A stretch of 64,000 nt of DNA, taken from NCBI GenBank assembly GCA_023387735.1, contig JAEWHP010000042.1, positions 62,001-126,000 of the forward strand, in the 5' to 3' direction. Numbering within the stretch: the first letter of the stretch is position 1; each line of letters starts with the position of its first letter. Positions 1 to 7,783 of this stretch are shown piece after piece. Origin of the DNA: Pseudomonadota bacterium (GTDB lineage: Bacteria > Pseudomonadota > Alphaproteobacteria > Rhizobiales > Xanthobacteraceae). Below the pieces are notes generated by a model. It did not search any database. It was not told the origin of the DNA and saw only the letters and a list, made by a program, of their open reading frames with translations. The translations under genes and the position numbers were made by a program.

Positions 1-2
1 AA

Positions 3-1796
3 CCGCCCTACAAGCCGAAGCGCGACGTTCGCCTGATCCCGGATCCGCAAGCCGGTGTGCCGCCGGAAATCCAGGCGGAAGTCCGCGCCGCCGTTCTGAA
101 GCTGTTCGCAAACGGCGAGCCGAAGCCTGTCATCACCGACCCCGGCGATGAGCTGATGCTGAAGATGATGCGCGCGACGCTCGGCGAAAACGTCGCACCG
201 GAATATGCGCCGCTGATGCGCGAGGAAATGGGGTTTGTGCCACGTGAAGCGCGCTGGACCAGGCCTCCTGCTGCCGAGAAACTCGCGCAGCAGCATGTGC
301 TGATCGTCGGCGCCGGCGTCTGCGCCATCGCGCTAAGTGTCACGCTCGGCCGGCTCGGTATCCCCTACACCATCGTCGAGAAGAACGCCGACCTCGGCGG
401 CACCTGGTATGTCAATCGCTATCCTGGTTGCGGCGTCGATACGCCAAACCATTCCTATTCCTTTTCGTTCGGCACTCGGAATCCGTGGACGCGCTACTTC
501 GCCCAGCGCCAGGAATTGCTCGACTACCTAAGAAAGGTAGCGCTCGAATACGACATCCGAAAGCATCTCCGCCTCAACACCGAACTGATCTCGTCGCGCT
601 GGGACGAGAGCAGGCGGCGCTGGATTTCGACGCTCAGGACCGCCAATGGTGAGGAGACATTTGAATCGACCACGCTGGTGAGCGCCATCGGGCAACTCAA
701 TGACCCCTCGCCCGCGCACTTCAAGGGCGAAGAGGATTTCAAGGGCTTGATGCTGCACTCGGCCTTGTGGTCGGGCGACATTGATCTCGACGGCAAGCAC
801 GTCGCCGTCATCGGCACCGGCGCAACCGCGATGCAGCTCGTGCCGTCGATCGCCGATCGGGTCGCGTCGGTCACCGTCTATCAGCGTACCGCGCAATGGG
901 CCCGACCTGTTGCGGGATACTCCGACCCCATCACCGAGGGCGCGCAATGGCTGCTCGCGCACCTGCCATTCTACGTTCAATGGTATCGCTTCAACATGTT
1001 CTGGCGCTACGGGGACGGCCTGCTGCCGTTCCTGCGCAAGGATCCGGACTGGCCGCATCCCGATCGCGCCGTCAACAAGGGCAATGACCGGCATCGCGAG
1101 GAGCTGACACATTTCATCCTGTCCGAGCTCAAGGACCGCCCCGACCTGATCGAGAAATGCGTGCCGACCTATCCGCCCTACGGCAAGCGCATCCTGCTGG
1201 ACAACAACTGGTTCAAGACGCTGACCAGGCCGAATGTCGAACTGGTCACCGACGGGATCGATCATTTCGCGCAAGACGGCATCGTTGCGTCAGACGGCAA
1301 ATTGCGGCCGGCAGACGTCATCGTGATCTCCACCGGCTTCAAGGTTACGGAGATGGCCGCACGTCTCAACATCAGCGGGCGAGACGGCAAAAATCTGAGG
1401 GAAGCTTGGGCCAACGACAACCCGACCGCCTATCTCGGCCTCACCGTGCCGGACTTTCCGAACTTCTTCGTGATGCTCGGACCGAATTCTGGCCCCGCGC
1501 ATGGCGGCAGCGTGATCTTCCAGTCGGAATGCCAGAGCCGCTACATCTCCGCTTGCCTCGTCGAAATGATGGAGCGTGATATCGCCGCCATCGATGTCCG
1601 CGCAGAAGCGCACGATCAGTACATTCAGAAAGTCGACGCCGAACATCAGCAGCTGATCTGGACTCATCCCGGGATGACCACCTACTACCGCAACGGTCAG
1701 GGCCGGGTGTTCTCGGCGATGCCGTGGCGCTTCGTGGACTACTGGGCCATGACGCACGATCCGGATCTGAGCGATTACCGTCTCACGAATGCCTGA
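3..1796 (+). CDS. Flavin-containing (Baeyer-Villiger type) monooxygenase, 5' end cut by window
   Basis: FAD- and NADPH-dependent monooxygenase, probably turning a ketone into an ester; it resembles 4-hydroxyacetophenone monooxygenase. The frame is open back to the first bases of the window, so a GTG at 57 need not be the start and the N-terminus is probably missing. Seen in the sequence: a helical leader of roughly 90 residues typical of the HAPMO group, the FAD Rossmann motif VGAGVCA, the GGTWYVNRYPGCGVD segment, the Baeyer-Villiger fingerprint FKGLMLHSALW (FxGxxxHxxxW) and a second nucleotide-binding motif VIGTGATA. The substrate cannot be read from sequence. The genes downstream on the same strand (isomerase-like, aldolase-like) suggest a ring or ketone degradation neighbourhood. 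Family call is firm, substrate unknown. Confidence 0.88.
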   Translation, partial: PPYKPKRDVRLIPDPQAGVPPEIQAEVRAAVLKLFANGEPKPVITDPGDELMLKMMRATLGENVAPEYAPLMREEMGFVPREARWTRPPAAEKLAQQHVLIVGAGVCAIALSVTLGRLGIPYTIVEKNADLGGTWYVNRYPGCGVDTPNHSYSFSFGTRNPWTRYFAQRQELLDYLRKVALEYDIRKHLRLNTELISSRWDESRRRWISTLRTANGEETFESTTLVSAIGQLNDPSPAHFKGEEDFKGLMLHSALWSGDIDLDGKHVAVIGTGATAMQLVPSIADRVASVTVYQRTAQWARPVAGYSDPITEGAQWLLAHLPFYVQWYRFNMFWRYGDGLLPFLRKDPDWPHPDRAVNKGNDRHREELTHFILSELKDRPDLIEKCVPTYPPYGKRILLDNNWFKTLTRPNVELVTDGIDHFAQDGIVASDGKLRPADVIVISTGFKVTEMAARLNISGRDGKNLREAWANDNPTAYLGLTVPDFPNFFVMLGPNSGPAHGGSVIFQSECQSRYISACLVEMMERDIAAIDVRAEAHDQYIQKVDAEHQQLIWTHPGMTTYYRNGQGRVFSAMPWRFVDYWAMTHDPDLSDYRLTNA

Positions 1797-2088
1797 CAGC
1801 GTGCGGAACTCAACACATCAATCCGTTAAGATAACTTGACACCCGCCTATATCTGCCGCAGCATTTCCCACGCTGCACCTGCCGAAGTTACGGAGCGTTC
1901 GGCTCCCTGCTTCGCAGGCATTGACGTCCAGGATCATACGATCAGGACGGCACGCAGTTGGAGCGGACATAGGTCCGTGGGCCCACACTTGGAGAGGAGC
2001 ATGACGCCGCCGGATCAAACCGGTGACCTTGCTCAGCGCAAGGTCCAGGCGCAGTTGAGGTCGTAGCAGCTGCCAGCCTCATTGCGCC

Positions 2089-2102
2089 TTCGAAAATTCG
2101 AA
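2089..2102. repeat. Short inverted repeat TTCGAA-AA-TTCGAA
   Basis: Two TTCGAA hexamers separated by AA, in the gene-free stretch about 195 bases before the isomerase-like gene. Such a compact dyad can be an operator, but I do not recognise a regulator for it, and because TTCGAA is itself palindromic a chance occurrence is possible. Confidence 0.3.
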
Positions 2103-2197
2103 TACATTCACGGGACTGGAGCGCAAAGGCCACGCGCTATCGGATTCCGAAACAGTACTGGTGTGTACCAGAAATCCTTCGCAGAGACGAAGATGCC

Positions 2198-2239
2198 GGG
2201 CCCCGCGATGCTCTAACGCACCGGGGCCCATTCGTTTTT
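2198..2239 (+). terminator. Rho-independent terminator-like hairpin with T run
   Basis: Perfect 8-base stem GGGCCCCG (2198-2205) with CGGGGCCC (2222-2229), a 16-base loop, then ATTCGTTTTT. This is the form of an intrinsic terminator read on the + strand. It sits 58 bases before the start of the isomerase-like gene, so that gene must be transcribed from a promoter inside or after it, or by read-through. Confidence 0.6.
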
Positions 2240-2296
2240 GCAGCGTCAAAACCGCGCAGCCCGGCTCTATGCTGCCAGCCGAGCCAGGGAAATGCC

Positions 2297-2911
2297 ATGG
2301 GAAAGCCGCGCGTCCGCATCTACACTTACGCCTTCGTCGCCAACAAGCGGCTGTTCGAGCTGGAGGAGAAATACGGCGTCGAACTGGAATGGCTGCCCTA
2401 CACGCTGCGCATTCCCGAATTCATGGGCAGCGTCGAAGAGCGGACACCGCATTTCTGGCGCAAGGTGCGTTACCTCTACATGGATGCACGCCGCTACGCC
2501 AACGCGCAGGGCCTCACCATGAAGGGACCACGGCGAATCTACGATGCTTTCTATTCCAGCGCGGGCATGCTGTTCGCGCAGCGCCATGGCCTTTTCCGTC
2601 CTTACCACGACAGCGTGTTCCGGCGCTTCTGGAGCCATGATTTGGAAATCGACGAGTTGCCGGATATCTCCGGCGTGATTGCCTCGATCGGCGGTTCGGT
2701 TCAGGAATTCGAGGCTTACGTCCACGGCTCCGCACGAGCCGAACACGACCGCATCATCGACGAAGCCGAAACGCTCGGCGTGTTCGGTGTCCCGACCATG
2801 GTCTTCAACGGCGAATTGTTCTGGGGCAACGACCGCATCGATATGCTGATCGAGCGGATCGAGAGGCCTGATTCAGCCGTGGCGGCGCTCGGCAGCAGGC
2901 ATCGCAAATGA
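2297..2911 (+). CDS. DsbA-family / 2-hydroxychromene-2-carboxylate isomerase-like protein
   Basis: 204-residue thioredoxin-fold protein of the DsbA/kappa-GST group, which includes 2-hydroxychromene-2-carboxylate isomerase from naphthalene-type pathways. The C-terminal stretch GVFGVPTMVFNGELFWGNDR is the family hallmark with its cis-Pro loop. There is no CxxC motif, so a dithiol oxidase role is unlikely and a glutathione-dependent isomerase or related role is preferred. The start is the ATG after AGCCAGGGAA. It sits between the monooxygenase and the aldolase-like gene on the same strand, consistent with an aromatic or cyclic-compound pathway, but the exact reaction is inferred from family only. 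Confidence 0.75.
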   Translation: MGKPRVRIYTYAFVANKRLFELEEKYGVELEWLPYTLRIPEFMGSVEERTPHFWRKVRYLYMDARRYANAQGLTMKGPRRIYDAFYSSAGMLFAQRHGLFRPYHDSVFRRFWSHDLEIDELPDISGVIASIGGSVQEFEAYVHGSARAEHDRIIDEAETLGVFGVPTMVFNGELFWGNDRIDMLIERIERPDSAVAALGSRHRK

Positions 2912-3099
2912 AGCCGCGCACTTAACCGTCGGCGAGATGCTCTCAACACCCCGTCGTTCAGAGCGCATTCGAATTTCACCCGCCAGACCTGCAATAACGC
3001 CGAGAGTGCCTGCCTTGCGGCGCAGCGAGTTTTGCAGGTATTTTGCCTCTCAACGATCGGCCCCGCTCGGCCCGATAAGCCATTCCGTGGAGAAACGCC

Positions 3100-3894
3100 A
3101 TGAATCCCCCCGTCAGTTCGCCTGCCATCAAGGTCGTGAAATCGGTTCGCGAACAGGTGAGCGCGGAGGAATGGCAGGCGCGGATCGATCTCGCGGCCTG
3201 CTACCGCCTCACGGCGATGTACGGCATGACCGAGATGGTCGCCAACCACATCTCCTGCCGGGTGCCCGGGACCACCGACCAGTTCCTGATCAACGCCTAC
3301 GGGATGCTCTACGAGGAAATCGACGCCTCCAGCCTGATCAAGGTCGACGTCGAGGGCAACACGCTGCTCAATGCTTCCGACTATGACGTCAACGTCGCCG
3401 GCTTCGTCATTCACAGCGCCATCCACATGGCCAAGCATGACATGGATTGCGTGGCGCATACGCACACGCCGGCCGGCATGGCGGTCTCGGCGATGGAATG
3501 CGGGCTGCTGCCGCTGGCGCAAACCTCGATGCGGTTTCTCCACATCGCCTATCACGACTTTGAAGGTATCGCCGACAATGTCGATGAGCGTGAGCGCCTG
3601 GTGAGAGACCTCGGCGACAACGAAGCCATGATCCTGCGCAACCATGGCCTGCTGGTCGTCGGCCACACCGTTCCAGCCGCGTTCAACGTCCTGTTCCGGC
3701 TCGAGCGCGCCTGCCAGGTCCAGGTCATGGCGCTGTCCTGCAACACCAAGCTGATCTATCCGCCGCAGGGCATTCTCGAAGACACCTACGAGAGGATGCA
3801 ACCGAAACCCGGCCGCAGCGCTCGCAATGGCGACCTCGCGTGGCCGGCGCTGCTGCGCAAGCTCGACCGCACCGATCCGTCCTATCGCAATTGA
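3100..3894 (+). CDS. Class II aldolase/adducin family protein
   Basis: 264-residue cytoplasmic protein of the class II aldolase/adducin family, zinc-dependent sugar-phosphate aldolases and decarboxylase-like relatives. Visible features are the NHISCRVP motif near residue 50, the metal-binding His pair in AHTHTPAGMAV, and a further His in NHGLLVVGHT. The start at 3100 is preceded by GTGGAG eight bases upstream. The C-terminal tail fits the subgroup often found beside catabolic monooxygenases in proteobacteria, where the substrate is unknown. Metal binding is likely because the three histidines are present. I cannot name the substrate. Confidence 0.8.
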   Translation: MNPPVSSPAIKVVKSVREQVSAEEWQARIDLAACYRLTAMYGMTEMVANHISCRVPGTTDQFLINAYGMLYEEIDASSLIKVDVEGNTLLNASDYDVNVAGFVIHSAIHMAKHDMDCVAHTHTPAGMAVSAMECGLLPLAQTSMRFLHIAYHDFEGIADNVDERERLVRDLGDNEAMILRNHGLLVVGHTVPAAFNVLFRLERACQVQVMALSCNTKLIYPPQGILEDTYERMQPKPGRSARNGDLAWPALLRKLDRTDPSYRN

Positions 3895-4022
3895 GTATCC
3901 TGCGGCTCTCAAAGCTTGCCCGCCCTCGCACGATCTTTGGGCGCAGCCTGCCTGTAATTTGATCGCACATATCGTCGCTAAATCGCCGATGCTGATGTCA
4001 CGCGTAGTGACAGGTGCGTCCG

Positions 4023-4964
4023 ATGAAGACGTTCATTCGAGTAGTTGAACTGTGGGTCCCCGACCGTACCCGCACCCGGCTTGAGTTCGGTGGCTGCCTT
4101 GCCGGCGAGGAGTATTTGGAATTCAAGGCCGTCAGCGAAAACGCGCTGTTCGCCTATGACGAAGGCCTTCCCGGCAAGGCCTGGGCCTCCGGCCATCCCG
4201 TCATCCTCACGAAGTTCTCGAACTCCTATTTCAAGCGCACGGACGAGGCGGTCGAGGCCGGGTTGACCTGCGGCGTGGCCCTGCCGGTCTTTGCCGGCGA
4301 ATTCCTGATGGCGGTGATGGTGCTGTTTTGCGGCGACGACGAGAAGCATGTCGGCGCCATCGAACTCTGGCACAACGATCCCGAGAAATCCCACGAGATG
4401 GGCCTTGTCGACGGCTATTACGGCACAGCCGACATGTTCGAGTTCAACTCCCGGCACACCAAATTCCCGCGCGGGTTCGGCCTGCCGGGCCGGACCTGGA
4501 AGGCCGGCTCCCCCCTGATCATCAAGGACCTGCACAACGCCAAGAGCTTTTTGCGGTGGGAGGAAGCGTCCGAAATCGGCATCAATTGCGGCGTCGGCAT
4601 TCCCTACAGCACGCCCTCGGATCAGACCTGGGTCGTGACCTTCCTCTCCGCGCAGGCGACGCCGATCGCGAGGCGCTTTGAAATCTGGGTGCCGAACCCG
4701 TCGCGCAACGAAATGGTGTTTCAGTCCGGTGATTGCAGCAGGAACGCCGATCTGGCCTCGCTCTATTCGTCAAAGACGATAGCAAAGGGCGAAGGCAGCA
4801 TCGGCGGCGCATGGGCCACCGGCATGCCCGCGATCAACGAACATCTCAAGGTCGATCAATCGATCGCGGCGCAGGCGGCACGCGCGGCCGGAATGAACCA
4901 GATCGTCGTGCTGCCGGTGATCGAGAACGCCCTGCTCAAGGCCGTCCTCGCCTGGTATCTCTGA
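4023..4964 (+). CDS. Protein made of three tandem GAF-like repeats
   Basis: 313-residue soluble protein with no signal peptide and no output domain. It divides into three repeats of about 100 residues: 8-104, 112-210 and 217-313. Each opens with a strand like VELWVP / AIELWHN / FEIWVPN and carries an LPGKAWASGHPVI-type helix (49-61, 154-166, 260-271). Repeats 1 and 2 share a TCG/NCG cysteine near their end (Cys83, Cys189); repeat 3 has MNQ instead. The pattern is that of GAF small-molecule-binding domains. ATG 4023 is chosen over GTG 4014 because it gives the usual compact N-terminus. The gene converges on the ABC importer just after it. A ligand-binding or scaffold role is inference. Confidence 0.7.
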   Translation: MKTFIRVVELWVPDRTRTRLEFGGCLAGEEYLEFKAVSENALFAYDEGLPGKAWASGHPVILTKFSNSYFKRTDEAVEAGLTCGVALPVFAGEFLMAVMVLFCGDDEKHVGAIELWHNDPEKSHEMGLVDGYYGTADMFEFNSRHTKFPRGFGLPGRTWKAGSPLIIKDLHNAKSFLRWEEASEIGINCGVGIPYSTPSDQTWVVTFLSAQATPIARRFEIWVPNPSRNEMVFQSGDCSRNADLASLYSSKTIAKGEGSIGGAWATGMPAINEHLKVDQSIAAQAARAAGMNQIVVLPVIENALLKAVLAWYL

Positions 4965-4983
4965 GCGGTTCTTCACCGATGGA

Positions 4984-5763
4984 TCAGCCCGCCTTGCGCC
5001 CGTGGTGACTGTGCAACTGCGAGGAGAGAAGACGTCGCCACTCGTTGAACTCCGGACTTGCAATATCGCGCGGCCGCGGCAGGTCGATCAGATATTCGTT
5101 GTCGATACGGCCGGGCCCGGGCGACATCACGACGACCCGATCGGCCAGGAAGATCGCCTCTTCGATCGAATGGGTGACGAAGAGAACGGTCAGCCCGGTG
5201 CGCGACCAGATATCGACCAATTCGTCCTGCAGGCGCTCGCGCGTCATCGCATCCAGCGCGCCGAACGGCTCATCCATCAGCACGACCTCGGCGTCGTTGG
5301 CGAGCACGCGGGCGATCGCGACGCGCTGCTTCATGCCGCCGGAGAGTTGATGCGGATAGACGTCGGCGAAGTTCTGCAGTCCGACAAGCTCGATGAAGCG
5401 GTCGGAGGTTTCGCGGATTTCAGCCTTGGTGCGGCCCCGCGACCTCGGCCCGAAGCCGATATTGTCGCGGACATTCAGCCACGGAAACAGCCCGTAATCC
5501 TGAAACACCATGCCGCGGCTCGGGCCCGGCCCCGATATTGGCATGCCCCACATGAGGTTATCGCCGTGCGTGGCGGCCTCGAACCCCGCGGCAATCCGCA
5601 ACAATGTGGACTTACCGCAGCCGGATGCCCCGATCAGGCAGATGAACTCGCCCTTCTTCACGCGCAGATTGGCGCCGCGCAACGCCTCGATCGAGCGACC
5701 GTTCTGCGAATAGGTCTTGCCGACGTTCCTCATTTCCAGGATCGGAATCGGGGCCTCAGCCAT
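4984..5763 (-). CDS. ABC transporter ATP-binding protein (nitrate/sulfonate/taurine type)
   Basis: 259-residue ATPase of the SsuB/TauB/NrtD group that drives uptake across the inner membrane. Walker A is GASGCGKST (about 45-53), the signature is LSGGMKQR, Walker B is [12 protein letters not shown], and an H-loop lies in FVTHSIEEA. It is the third gene of a substrate-binding protein, permease, ATPase operon read leftward; its start overlaps the permease end by 8 bases, implying translational coupling. The transported compound cannot be told from the ATPase. Confidence 0.92.
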   Translation of the reverse strand: MAEAPIPILEMRNVGKTYSQNGRSIEALRGANLRVKKGEFICLIGASGCGKSTLLRIAAGFEAATHGDNLMWGMPISGPGPSRGMVFQDYGLFPWLNVRDNIGFGPRSRGRTKAEIRETSDRFIELVGLQNFADVYPHQLSGGMKQRVAIARVLANDAEVVLMDEPFGALDAMTRERLQDELVDIWSRTGLTVLFVTHSIEEAIFLADRVVVMSPGPGRIDNEYLIDLPRPRDIASPEFNEWRRLLSSQLHSHHGRKAG

Positions 5764-6607
5764 GCGATGGACTCCAGGCCAGAAGCCGCCGTCCGATGAG
5801 CATCACCAGCTGGTCCGATAGAAACCCGAACGCGCCGATGACGATCATTCCGGAAATCACGATTTCGGTGCGAGAGAGCTGGCGCGCCTCCATGATGATC
5901 GCCCCCAGCCCCGTCTGCACGCCGGTCATCTCGCCGACGACGATCACGACCCAGGCGAAGCCGAGCCCCAGCCGCATTCCGGTAAAGATGGACGGCAGCG
6001 CGGCGGGCAGCACGACACGAAAGAACTGCGCTGATTCAGTGCAGCCGAGCATCGCCGCCGCCTCAAACAGCCGCGGCTCGACCGAGCGCACTCCGAAAAT
6101 CGTGTTGACAAGGATCGGATAGAACGCGCCGAGAAACACCAGGAAGAACGCCGAGCGCGGGCCGAGGCCGAAAATGATCATCGCCAGCGGCAACCATGCC
6201 GTCACCGGCACCGGACGCAATATCTGGATGGTCGGATCGAGCAACTGCCGGACAATCGGCACGCGCCCGATCAGCATGCCAAGCGGCAACGCGACGATCA
6301 GCGCCAACGCGAAGCCGCCATAGACGCGGCTGATGGAGGCCAGAAGATGGATATGCAGGGTCTTGCTGTAGGCGTCGTCATTGACCCCGCCGAAGGCGAG
6401 ATCCCACAATTCGAGCCAGACTTCGTAGGGCGGAGGGATCAGGCTCCCGGGGCGATTGACCGTGGCAAAATGCCAGATCGCCAGCATCGCGGCAGGGAAC
6501 GCGACCGCCAGGAGCAACGGCCGCAGGCGCGGCCACCATGTCAACGCCCATGACGTCTTGCGCGCGGTGACCGCCGCATTCTCGGTATCGGCCGCGAGCG
6601 TCGTCAC
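5756..6607 (-). CDS. ABC transporter permease (SsuC/TauC type)
   Basis: 283-residue inner-membrane permease of the binding-protein-dependent class, with about six hydrophobic segments and the EAA-type loop EAAAMLGCTESAQFFRVVLP that contacts the ATPase. The frame is open further upstream, but GTG 6607 is preferred: it begins two bases after the stop of the binding-protein gene, and the upstream in-frame extension would be antisense-like sequence inside that gene. It works with the ATPase at 4984 and the binding protein at 6610. Confidence 0.88.
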   Translation of the reverse strand: MTTLAADTENAAVTARKTSWALTWWPRLRPLLLAVAFPAAMLAIWHFATVNRPGSLIPPPYEVWLELWDLAFGGVNDDAYSKTLHIHLLASISRVYGGFALALIVALPLGMLIGRVPIVRQLLDPTIQILRPVPVTAWLPLAMIIFGLGPRSAFFLVFLGAFYPILVNTIFGVRSVEPRLFEAAAMLGCTESAQFFRVVLPAALPSIFTGMRLGLGFAWVVIVVGEMTGVQTGLGAIIMEARQLSRTEIVISGMIVIGAFGFLSDQLVMLIGRRLLAWSPSHG

Positions 6608-6609
6608 GA

Positions 6610-7578
6610 TCAGGTCGGCTTCACCGCATCGACAAAGCTGGTGTCGATGAATGTTGCGAAATCCGGCAGGCGCTTGATCTGCTTCAACGCCAACATGTGG
6701 TCGGCGTAGATTTTCGATTGCTCGATCTGCTTGGCCTCGAGCTTCCATGTCAGTTCGACGTTCGGCACCGAAGCCTCGATCGCCTCCTTTTTCTGACCGA
6801 GCTTGCTGGACGCCATCGCGACCATGGCGTCCTTGTTCGTCGCCGCGAAATCCGTCGCCTTCTGATGGATGCCGAGCATCACGCGCACGAGGTCCGGCTT
6901 TTGCGCAATCACGTCGCGATGCGTGCCGAACACCATGTTCAGCGAGCCCATCGCCGTCGAGTATGGGTATTCGACCAGCGAACCGATGCCGCTCGACAGC
7001 GAAACGCCGGGTCCGGGCTCGGCGCCGACATAGGCATCGATATCGCCGCGCGACAGCGCGATATGCATTTCGCTGAAGGAAACGCGGACCGGCTCGACGT
7101 CCTTGATCGTCATGCCCTCCATGCGCAGCCGCTCCAGGAAGAACACTTCCTGCGTCGTCCCAGGAAACACGGCTACCCGCTTGCCCTTAAGGTCCTTGAT
7201 CGCGGCAATCCCCGCGTCCTTCTTTGCGATGATCGCCATGCCGCGGTTGCAGGTCGAGGCGATTACCACGACCGGCTCTCCGGCCGCGGCGCCGAGCAGC
7301 GCCGCGGCAATGCCGAACGCACCGAAATCGACCGACTTGGTCACCACGGCATTCTTGCACTCGGTCGGCGTTTCGAACGGGAGCACCTCGATCTTGTAGC
7401 CCGCCGGCACGAACTGTTCGTAGAAATAGGGCGCGATGGAGTGGATCAGTTTCAGCGCGCCGGCCCGAATGACGACCGGCTGTTGAGCCCTGACGATCGC
7501 CGGACCGGCGAATAGTCCGGTCCCAAGACCGGCGCCAAGCCCGGCAATGAATTCGCGTCGGCGGATCCCAGATGTCAT
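6610..7578 (-). CDS. ABC transporter substrate-binding protein, Tat-exported
   Basis: 322-residue periplasmic binding protein of the NMT1/TauA/SsuA group. The N-terminus carries a twin-arginine signal (RRREFIAGLGAG) ending near AIVRAQQ. Conserved family pieces include LKGKRVAVFPGTTQEVF and the DAYVGAEPG segment. It is first in the operon, with AGAGGAG close before the ATG and a sigma-54-like promoter at 7609-7622. Ligand unknown; relatives bind sulfonates, pyrimidine precursors, nitrate or aromatic acids. Neighbouring catabolic genes may point to the compound imported, but that is inference. Confidence 0.88.
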   Translation of the reverse strand: MTSGIRRREFIAGLGAGLGTGLFAGPAIVRAQQPVVIRAGALKLIHSIAPYFYEQFVPAGYKIEVLPFETPTECKNAVVTKSVDFGAFGIAAALLGAAAGEPVVVIASTCNRGMAIIAKKDAGIAAIKDLKGKRVAVFPGTTQEVFFLERLRMEGMTIKDVEPVRVSFSEMHIALSRGDIDAYVGAEPGPGVSLSSGIGSLVEYPYSTAMGSLNMVFGTHRDVIAQKPDLVRVMLGIHQKATDFAATNKDAMVAMASSKLGQKKEAIEASVPNVELTWKLEAKQIEQSKIYADHMLALKQIKRLPDFATFIDTSFVDAVKPT

Positions 7579-7608
7579 CGAGCACTCCTCTTTTCTACCA
7601 AGAGAAAT

Positions 7609-7622
7609 GCAACAAACATGCC
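7609..7622 (-). promoter_or_regulatory. Sigma-54-type promoter candidate for the ABC importer operon
   Basis: On the minus strand the sequence CGGCATGTTTGTTGCA has GG and GC separated by exactly 10 bases, with TTGCA matching the -12 consensus and GGCA matching most of the -24 element. Transcription would start near 7598, about 20 bases before the start codon at 7578, leaving room for the AGAGGAG ribosome site. Read by eye; no matrix score. Confidence 0.5.
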
Positions 7623-7713
7623 GCCGGAACAGAGCTTTGCCGGTGCCTCAAGGGTGCCCGAGCCGCGCGCTCAAAGCGTCGCGCTACCTCAATTCCGGCC
7701 CGGGCGCCCGGGG

Positions 7714-7747
7714 ATTTTCCGCGACTTGAGCTCCCTGCGCGGAAAAT
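7714..7747. repeat. 10-base inverted repeat, possible terminator for the epoxide hydrolase gene
   Basis: Perfect arms ATTTTCCGCG (7714-7723) and CGCGGAAAAT (7738-7747) around a 14-base loop. It lies 37 bases past the stop of the leftward epoxide hydrolase gene and upstream of the leftward ABC operon, where an operon boundary is expected. There is no following T run beyond the arm itself, so a terminator role is only likely. Confidence 0.45.
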
Positions 7748-7783
7748 GGGCGCGGAAAGACCAGTTGATCAGGAAACAGGCGG

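Larger units (their letters stand above)
1797..2296. other. 500-base stretch without a convincing gene
   Basis: Between the monooxygenase stop and the next gene I see no credible coding sequence. Short ORFs here have low-complexity, antisense-like composition. It holds an inverted repeat at 2089-2102 and a strong terminator-like hairpin at 2198-2239. The terminator lies about 400 bases past the last stop codon, so it may end an unrecognised RNA or a long 3' UTR. Confidence 0.5.

Noticed and set aside
1836..2066. 76-codon plus-strand ORF after the monooxygenase gene
   Set aside because: No motif, no clear ribosome site and no support from composition.
2716..3912. Long minus-strand ORF of 398 codons over the aldolase gene
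   Set aside because: Antisense shadow of a firmly identified gene in GC-rich DNA; composition is low-complexity and shows no domain.
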